64,000 bases of DNA. Source: Myrica gale (taxonomy: Eukaryota; Streptophyta; Magnoliopsida; Fagales; Myricaceae). The translations under genes were made by a program, and so were the position numbers. The stretch is from the NCBI GenBank assembly GCA_963930655.1, contig OZ005601.1, forward strand, positions 9,544,001 to 9,608,000, given 5' to 3'. Below, piece after piece: positions 57,513-64,000 of this stretch. The notes beneath the pieces are model-generated. The model ran no database searches, was not told the DNA's origin, and worked only from the letters and a program-made list of their open reading frames with translations. The stretch's first letter is position 1. Each line of letters starts with the position of its first letter.

Positions 57513-60281
57513 ATGATTACGGTGATGGATACTGTAAAAGAAGTACCAGTGAGGAACTCAGACAAGTGCTTGGATTCGCAGCTATGGCACGCCTGTGCTG
57601 GTGGGATGGTTCAAATGCCGCCCATTAATTCAAAGGTCTTCTACTTCCCTCAGGGCCACGCCGAACACGCTCTAAGGGGCGCCACGGATATAGGGGTTTC
57701 TCGGATTCCCTCACTCATTCTCTGCAGGGTCTCTGCTATAAGATATATGGCAGACCGTGAGACCGATGAGGTTTTTGCCAAAATAAATTTAATACCTTTG
57801 AGAGACAATGAATGGGACTTTGAGGATGATGGTTTTGCAGGAAATAGTGGGATTGAGGGTCACGAAAAACCGGTTTCTTTTGCTAAAACATTGACACAAT
57901 CAGATGCAAACAATGGTGGGGGTTTCTCTGTGCCTCGTTACTGTGCTGAAACTATCTTTCCTCGCCTGGATTATAACGCCGAGCCGCCGGTTCAAACCAT
58001 TTTAGCCAAGGATGTGCATGGTGGGATTTGGAAGTTTAGGCACATATACAGAGGGACGCCTCGTCGTCACCTCTTGACGACAGGGTGGAGTAATTTTGTG
58101 AACCAGAAGAAACTTGTTGCAGGGGACTCGATCGTGTTCTTGAGAGCGGAGAACGGGGATCTTTGTGTTGGGATAAGGAGGGCTAAGAGGGGTATTGGCG
58201 GTGGAACTGACTACGCGTCTGGGTGGAATCGCGAGGTTGCAAGTTGTGGCTCTCCTTTCGGTAGGTATTCTGGGTTTTCGATGGGGGGTGAGAATAAATC
58301 GCTGAGAAGAAATCTCGGTGGGGAATTGAAGGGAAGCGTGAAGGTTGAGTCTGTTGTGGAAGCTGCAACTTGTGCAGCTAACGGTCAGACCTTTGAGGTC
58401 GTGTACTATCCTCGTGCAAGCACACCTGAGTTTTTTGTTAAGGCCTCTGCTGTGAGAGCTGCAATGCAAATTCAGTGGTCCTCTGGGATGAGATTTAAAA
58501 TGCCTTTTGAAACTGAGGATTCTTCTAGGATAAGCTGGTTCATGGGAACCATATCTTCTGTTCAGGTTGCCGATCCTGTCCGTTGGCCTGATTCTCCATG
58601 GCGTCTTTTACAGGTACAGTGTATCTTGGGATGCATATCATGTCCTTGCTAATTCGCATCTCTGTTAACCAAACCAAAGATTTGTTGTTGCTTACAGCTT
58701 CATGGATGGTTTGTGCATGAATAGGGTCTATAGTCAATAATGATTATCCTCAAAGCCAATAGTGTGTTAATTGAGGCTATATTTGAAAACGTACCTCAAA
58801 ATGAACTGCCAAAGATAGAGATTCCAATTTCTATGAACAACACAAAAATCGTGAAGTCATATATAACAGATCACCTGGATTATTGAGAACTAGTCATTTC
58901 GTGTCTAATTTTTGTCTCAGATCCAATGCTTGTTCGTTTTAGTATTTTGGTTTTGAGCTTTCTGAACCTTTCATGTCAATGATCTTCCTGGCCAATCGTC
59001 ACATTCTTGTATATTTTTTCCCACCAGATACACAAATGTGGTATTTTCAATTTATATGCTAATTTGAAGAGGGCAAATTCTAATCCTGTGTAGTAGGAAG
59101 ACCTGTTTATCCATGGTTGTAGCACACAGTCATGCATCGACAATGTACTGGTCCTGTTAAGGTTGGCTTGAATGTGTTCTGTTTTTATAAATTTGTGTCT
59201 AATGAATTATTTGCGAAATACCATCTATCAGGTAGCATGGGACGAGCCAGATTTACTCCAAAATGTGAAGCGTGTTAGCCCGTGGTTGGTGGAAGTTGTA
59301 TCAAACATGCCACTCATCCATCTTCCCCCATTCTCTCCTCCCAGAAAAAAGTTGCGGCTTACACAGCACCCAGATTATTCCCCAATTAGCCAGTATCCAA
59401 TGCCATCTTTTTCCAGCAACCTCCTTAATCCCAGCAGCTCCTTATGTGGTATCTCAGACAAAATTGCTGCAGGCATACAGGAAGCCAGGCATGCTCAATT
59501 TGGAATATCTTCAGATCTCCACAACAACAAACTGCAGTCAAGTTCGTTTCCAATTGGTTTTCAGCAGCGTGATCATGCTGCAGCACCTCCTAGAGTCCCT
59601 TGCGGCAAGTTCGTGGACAGTGCTGAAAAGAATGGGATATCTTGCTTGCTGACAATAGGAAATTCGAACCAGAATCTGAAGGACAATGAAGTAAAGACAC
59701 CCCACATCGTATTGTTTGGTCAACTCATTCTGACTGAGCAGCAAATTTCTAAGAGCTCTTCCGGTGATACAACTGGAAACAGCTTGTCAGATGGGAGTCT
59801 TGAGAAGACAGCCTACTTCTCCGATGGCTCTGGTTCGGTTTTACATCAAAATATTTCATTGGAATCTTCGGATGGAGGGTCTCCCTGGTACAGAGATCAC
59901 CGAAAAAATGATCTTGCTTTAGAGACAGGTCATTGCAAAGTTTTCTTGGAATCAGATGATGTTGGTCGGACCCTCGACCTATCTGTTCTTGGGTCATACG
60001 AGGAACTGCACGGAAAGCTGGCCAACATGTTTGGCATGGAGAGATCGCAGATGCTGAGCAACATGCTCTACCAAGATGCAGTAGGTGCTGTTAAAAGCAC
60101 TGGAGATGAAACCTTTAGGTACTAAAATCTGCCTTTTTGATTGACCAACCTTTTCAGTTTTGGGATTAGGGAAATAGAGACCGACTCTTGATTCGTTTTA
60201 ATTCTTTGCAGCAAGTTTGTGAAGACAGCGAGAAGGCTAACCATTCTTACAGATTCCAGCAGCGACAACATAGGGAGGTAG
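57513..60281 (+). CDS. ARF10/16-like: Auxin response factor, ARF10/ARF16 clade (miR160-targeted type)
   Basis: ARFs bind TGTCTC/TGTCGG auxin response elements; this clade (class C) acts mostly as repressors and is normally restrained by miR160. Exons 57513-58613, 59232-60118 and 60212-60281 join in phase to 685 aa (family about 670-700). The N-terminus has DSQLWHACAGGMVQMPPINS. The B3 DNA-binding domain is about 122-226 (SFAKTLTQSDANNGGGFSVP to RHLLTTGWSNFVNQKKLVAG and GDLCVGIRRAKR). The auxin_resp domain is about 290-370 (FEVVYYPRASTPEFFVKAS, SSRISWFMGTISSVQVADPV). A Ser/Pro-rich middle region includes the miR160 site. The C-terminal PB1 domain (about 590-675) starts GHCKVFLESDDVGRTLDLSV and has the acidic part DAVGAVKSTGDETF. 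Start chosen as the first ATG after the CTTGCAG acceptor; a second in-frame ATG is 12 bases on. It could be an ARF10 or ARF16 orthologue; I cannot separate them. Confidence 0.94.
59471..59491 (+). promoter_or_regulatory. miR160 target site with a changed base opposite miRNA position 10
   Basis: The 21 bases (AGGCATACAGG then AAGCCAGGCA) match the conserved ARF10/16/17 site except at 59482, where A replaces the usual G, and at the outermost 5' base. Read against mature miR160 recalled as UGCCUGGCUCCCUGUAUGCC(A), positions 2-9 and 11-20 pair; the A at 59482 faces the C at position 10. The codon becomes GAA (Glu451) where family members have GGA (Gly in GIQGAR). The site lies in exon 2 between the auxin_resp and PB1 domains. 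Confidence 0.85.
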
Positions 60282-60779
60282 AGAAGGAGCAGAAAATCCG
60301 TTAATTGTACAGTTGAATCACCGACTACTGCTTAATGTTTTGGAGACTAGTGGGGAGATCCCCCACTTCATCCAATTTTGCAATACTGTAGTTTAAGTTG
60401 ATTTGTATTGGTTTGATAATGCCAAATTTTACTCTGCAATTCTTGGTATTATGTCCGACCTTCGCTCACAAATCAGATAGCTACGTGCAATAGAAGCAAA
60501 TTTTGTTTGCCAGAACATGGACCCAGGGGATGTTAAATGCTCTGACTACATATGTAAAGCACCAAACTATTCTAACGAGTGAAACTCAGTGAGGGCATCT
60601 GCTAGACTGCATTCAGACGACTAGTGATGAAAATCTCATCAGGGCTCGCGTCTTTTACCGCTAAAAGCAAGTATTCGAAGTTTGCGTCTTTTAAAAAAAG
60701 GAAAGATTGTTTTGTGAGGACCCGGTCTTTTAAAAGAAGGAAAGATTGTTTTGCAAGGTTGGGACTCGGACTAGGAGTG
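60282..60779 (+). other. ARF 3' untranslated region and flank
   Basis: T-rich, non-coding DNA after the stop. About 60650-60760 carries two imperfect copies of GTCTTTTAAAA(A/G)AAGGAAAG ATTGTTTTG spaced 55 bp apart. Polyadenylation site not fixed. Confidence 0.4.
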
Positions 60780-62060
60780 TAGGAGAAGAGAGGAGCATCT
60801 CGTGACCACTGAGGCGCCTGGTGCTTTTATTGTTTAATGAAATTTTAATCTACTTAAACTTTTTTTTCGCCAGAATTTATTTTAATGAAACGTTGCGTTT
60901 TGAATTTTCTTCTTCCCCAACCCTAACCTTTCGAATTCCTGCGTTTTTCATGATTGGTCGTCGACCAGCCATTTCTCTCTCATCAACCACACTCTTCATT
61001 TTCTCTCCCGTTACACCTCTTTTTGCCTAGATTTCGAAGCATATTCAACTCATTTGCAAATATCTCGAAGATTCTTCATAAATAATATGATTTATCATGT
61101 TTTATGGGAGATTTCGAAAAGACATGAGTTTCAAGATTATGCAATGAATTTTTCAGCCAAATCATGGGTTCTCCTCACCTATAAAAGGGGGAGCTCGTTC
61201 AAAGGTCCAACACACCTCTCAAACGTGAATCCTCTAGCATGTTTGAGATCTCTCTCTCTCTCTCTCTTTAGGTCAATTTTGGCCATTGTTGAGTTTCTCG
61301 ATTTTCTTCGGTTCTTTTGGGTCACTGCAATACGTGGATTTTAGGGTGGTTCGATTGTTGGGGTAAGCGGAGCTACTATATTATTTTCTTCAAAAATTAT
61401 GAACATTTTCATAAACGATTTTGTGAAAAATATTTTATTGCAAGTTTATGTTATTCTGAAAATAAATGTGGAATTTTAAAAGACATATTGAGATTGTTTA
61501 TATGACTGTTCTGAATTATTTATCAAAGATTATGTATTCTGCTAAACATCATTTCTGATTTTGAAATCTGAATTTTGTTATTATATATTATATTGTTTTC
61601 AAACCCCGAGACGATGTTATGTTACTGATTACTGATTATTGTTGATGTTGGTACCAACTCATTACTGATTACTGGTGCGCCCATTCTTAGGATTGGTTTC
61701 TGTGTGGGTTTCTCCCTAGTTCACACTTAACGTACGTGGCTAAGTTTTAGTAAGGCAAACTCCACTTACTGTTGGCTTAATTCGGTTTGGCTGCCGGTTA
61801 AGTCGTTGCACAACCCTGCCACAGGGGTCAATGTGGCTTACTGTTGATGCAAAAGAGGATTTTCTGAAAAACTATTTTATTTTCTGTATTTTTGGTCACT
61901 GAATTGAGTATTATTTTCAAAGAAAAGAATATATCTTTTTATTCTCTGCTTACTGAGTTGTCGAACTCACTCCGTTATTATTTTCCCCACTTTCAGAGAT
62001 TTTTTAAGAACGTGACAAGGATGATACTTAGTTGACATGTGGGCGGGAGTAATATTTTTT
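60780..62060 (+). repeat. LTR-like or other transposon-derived segment (tentative)
   Basis: A TATA-like CTATAAAAGG (about 61180) is followed 70 bases later by a CT microsatellite (61249-61268) and then by a long non-coding stretch with repeated TACTGATTACTGATTA units (61623-61672) and the sequence GAGTTGTCGAACTCACTCCG (61954-61973). The arrangement resembles a plant retrotransposon LTR, but no partner LTR or target-site duplication was found. Confidence 0.3.
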
Positions 62061-64000
62061 TGAAAATTGTACAAGTTTATATTTTAAAGCATTGAAGTTT
62101 TAATAATATTTTTATTTAGAATAAAGAAAATGATATCTTAAAGTTGTTTTTAATGAAAATTCTAAATGTTGATTTTTGGACATGTTTAATTTTACCAACA
62201 ATACAATAGATCTTGACATATATTATTGCTAGTCAAATGGGTCAGCGCCTTGAAGCTGCTAGTGTTTTTTTTACTCAAGAGTTGTGTTCTTTGAAGTTGT
62301 TGTATCAAGCAGACTGATTCATAGGTCGAGGAATCCCTAACCCTACTCTAGCTTCGATTTTGCTCTTTAAGATCACTAGCTGGAAGCAGAGATCTGCAAG
62401 GAACAATGTGCAGATTTATTAGAAGACAGACAGGACACACTTTCCGGGCGTGGAAATTGGATCGAAGAGCAATGAACAACGACGTGTGTGATAAAACAAT
62501 TGCCATTAAGTAAGACAGTGGCAAATCCCAAGGCAATTAGATAGAAAAAATGTACCAAAGGCTGCTAGGCCAAGGTCAACCACTTGCCACAATGTTAAGA
62601 GGAAACGACGCAATTATTTTACACACTGTTTGCCAGTTTTATATTCAGTGACAAGGCGATGAATTTCAGAACTCACAGCAGGTTTCGATGGCTTCGATTG
62701 GGTGACAAGCTGCTCCAACATATTATTTTAGCGAACGAGATCCAAGAATTCCATAGATATGTTCACAGTCAAACCGTGAAATCAGATTTCCAACATGGGA
62801 ATCCGAGAACTCCAGCCTGTTCTCCAAATTGTCTGTCCCTTTTTTTATTACTCCTAGTTACAGATGGGAAAACAGACCACAGGACAAGGAACATTGAGAC
62901 CTGTTCTCTGCATTCCATTTGCTTGAAGAAGTCAACTCCCAGTTTGTCAAACATCATCGTGTGTTGTGAATACATTTTGTTTTGCTGAAGATCCTGGGAT
63001 GGAAGACGAACCCACAAAACAGCTTGGAAGATGGATAAGGAGTTTTATTAATTGAGTTTAAGAATTTGCCGTGCACATGAACGAGAATACAAAACTCTAT
63101 TTGAAATTTTAAGTTGGAGCGTTGGTATCTAGTCGTCTGAGTCGTTGTCATGTGTTGAAAGGAGCTCATGCCTCTGACAAAGATGTGGTTTTAAGGTTGG
63201 ACATTCGTTGTATATTTCAGATCCATAAACAGTGATACCATTTCTGCATCACATAATGGTCGGTGCGAAACTGAAACAAAACAAATACTGTGATGTCTTT
63301 TTGCCAGGTAAGGGGCCAAGTGTCTTTCCCTGGCCACAACTCATTATTCGCCATCTAATATATATGTCTACAGACGGACGGGAGCATTTTTTTTAAATAG
63401 AATATTTACAATTTACAAATGTATAACCAGAATTATAAGATACTAAACAAATATATCACAAAAAAATAAAAATAGCGTTAAGTGGAGTGCACTTTTTTCT
63501 AGCTAATATTAATATTTCAGTCTTCAGAGTCCAGATGGAAATTTTATGATAATCTTTCTATGAAAATAGTTATTGTTTTACTTTTTAGTAAATACACCAA
63601 GTTATCTCTTCAACTCTGGCATGTATGGTGCGGATTTTGGGTAAATAAGCTGTGTTTGCGTTAAATTAAGCCCAACCAGAAGCAACAGACAAGTCTTGAA
63701 GTTTCAGGTTCGGAGATGTCCAGAGGATATAGTGGGCTGTAGGCTGGTGGGCCTCTGGGTAGCTTTCTGGTTCGTAAGTTGGCTCCAGTACTGTAGGCAG
63801 AGTAGCATTTAGATCGATTACGTGGACGTAATTGGAAACCCCAGAGAATATGGGCCTAAGGCCACTGGACTGCATCTAAATTGGGCCATGGGGCACGTTT
63901 ACTCAGGAATTGGACTTTCTCCCAACCTGACCATCTTGTGTGTATTAAAATTGGGGCATGTTCGTTTTGAGAAAATTTGTTAAAATCGAAGAATAATGTG
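62061..64000. other. Right end of window, no supported gene
   Basis: Short frames on both strands (62659-62988 plus, 62769-63017 minus, 63666-63875 minus) have no recognisable domain or splice structure. The block 62240-63200 is less AT-rich than its surroundings, so an old gene or element relic is possible. Confidence 0.35.

Noticed and set aside
58002-58469. 155-codon minus-strand frame within the ARF gene
   Set aside because: Shadow of the conserved B3 to auxin_resp coding exon.

Overview
The window is nuclear DNA of a flowering plant, most likely a eudicot and probably woody. It has intron-rich genes with GT..AG junctions, AT-rich intergenic DNA and many transposable elements (TEs) of plant families. 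Nothing in it is bacterial or viral, and there are no operons. Species cannot be fixed from the sequence alone.

Four genes look intact once their exons are joined. They are an NPH3-family BTB/POZ protein (minus strand, 15025-10708, 4 exons, 630 aa), the oligosaccharyltransferase subunit OST1/ribophorin I of the short 1B type (plus, 17926-22739, 8 exons, 470 aa), a GATA8-like zinc-finger transcription factor (plus, 40359-42858, 2 coding exons, 340 aa) and an ARF10/16-type auxin response factor (plus, 57513-60281, 3 coding exons, 685 aa) with a miR160 site.

The rest is mainly mobile DNA. From left to right: a decayed Mutator-like (MULE) transposase gene (1-2830, minus); an ARM-repeat pseudogene (4557-5810) split by a 316-bp foldback element with a 9-bp target-site duplication (TSD); and a nested structure at 6064-10045. 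That structure is a Pack-MULE (about 200-bp terminal inverted repeats, exact 9-bp TSD) carrying a piece of a chloroplast RNA-binding protein gene (CP29 type). A hAT element (13-bp terminal inverted repeats, exact 8-bp TSD) carrying the first five exons of VPS35 has inserted into it. Then come a 1286-bp long-TIR MULE with an RNase H fragment between the NPH3 and OST1 genes, a 1384-bp MULE-like element with an open reading frame (24184-25567), a Ty1/copia relic, a Ty3/gypsy LTR-like segment, several AT-rich MITE families, a Harbinger-type MITE (36262-36943), and a deleted Ty3/gypsy element with a 5-bp TSD just downstream of the GATA gene (43246-46504).

The four genes are unrelated housekeeping or regulatory genes and do not form a pathway. 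The points most worth following are (1) the 'Russian doll' in which one gene-capturing transposon sits inside another from a different superfamily, and (2) a single base change in the miR160 site of the ARF gene, opposite miRNA position 10, next to the slicing point. All coordinates were read by eye from the sequence; splice sites are inferred from GT/AG signals and reading-frame continuity, and protein identities from recall of family sequences.
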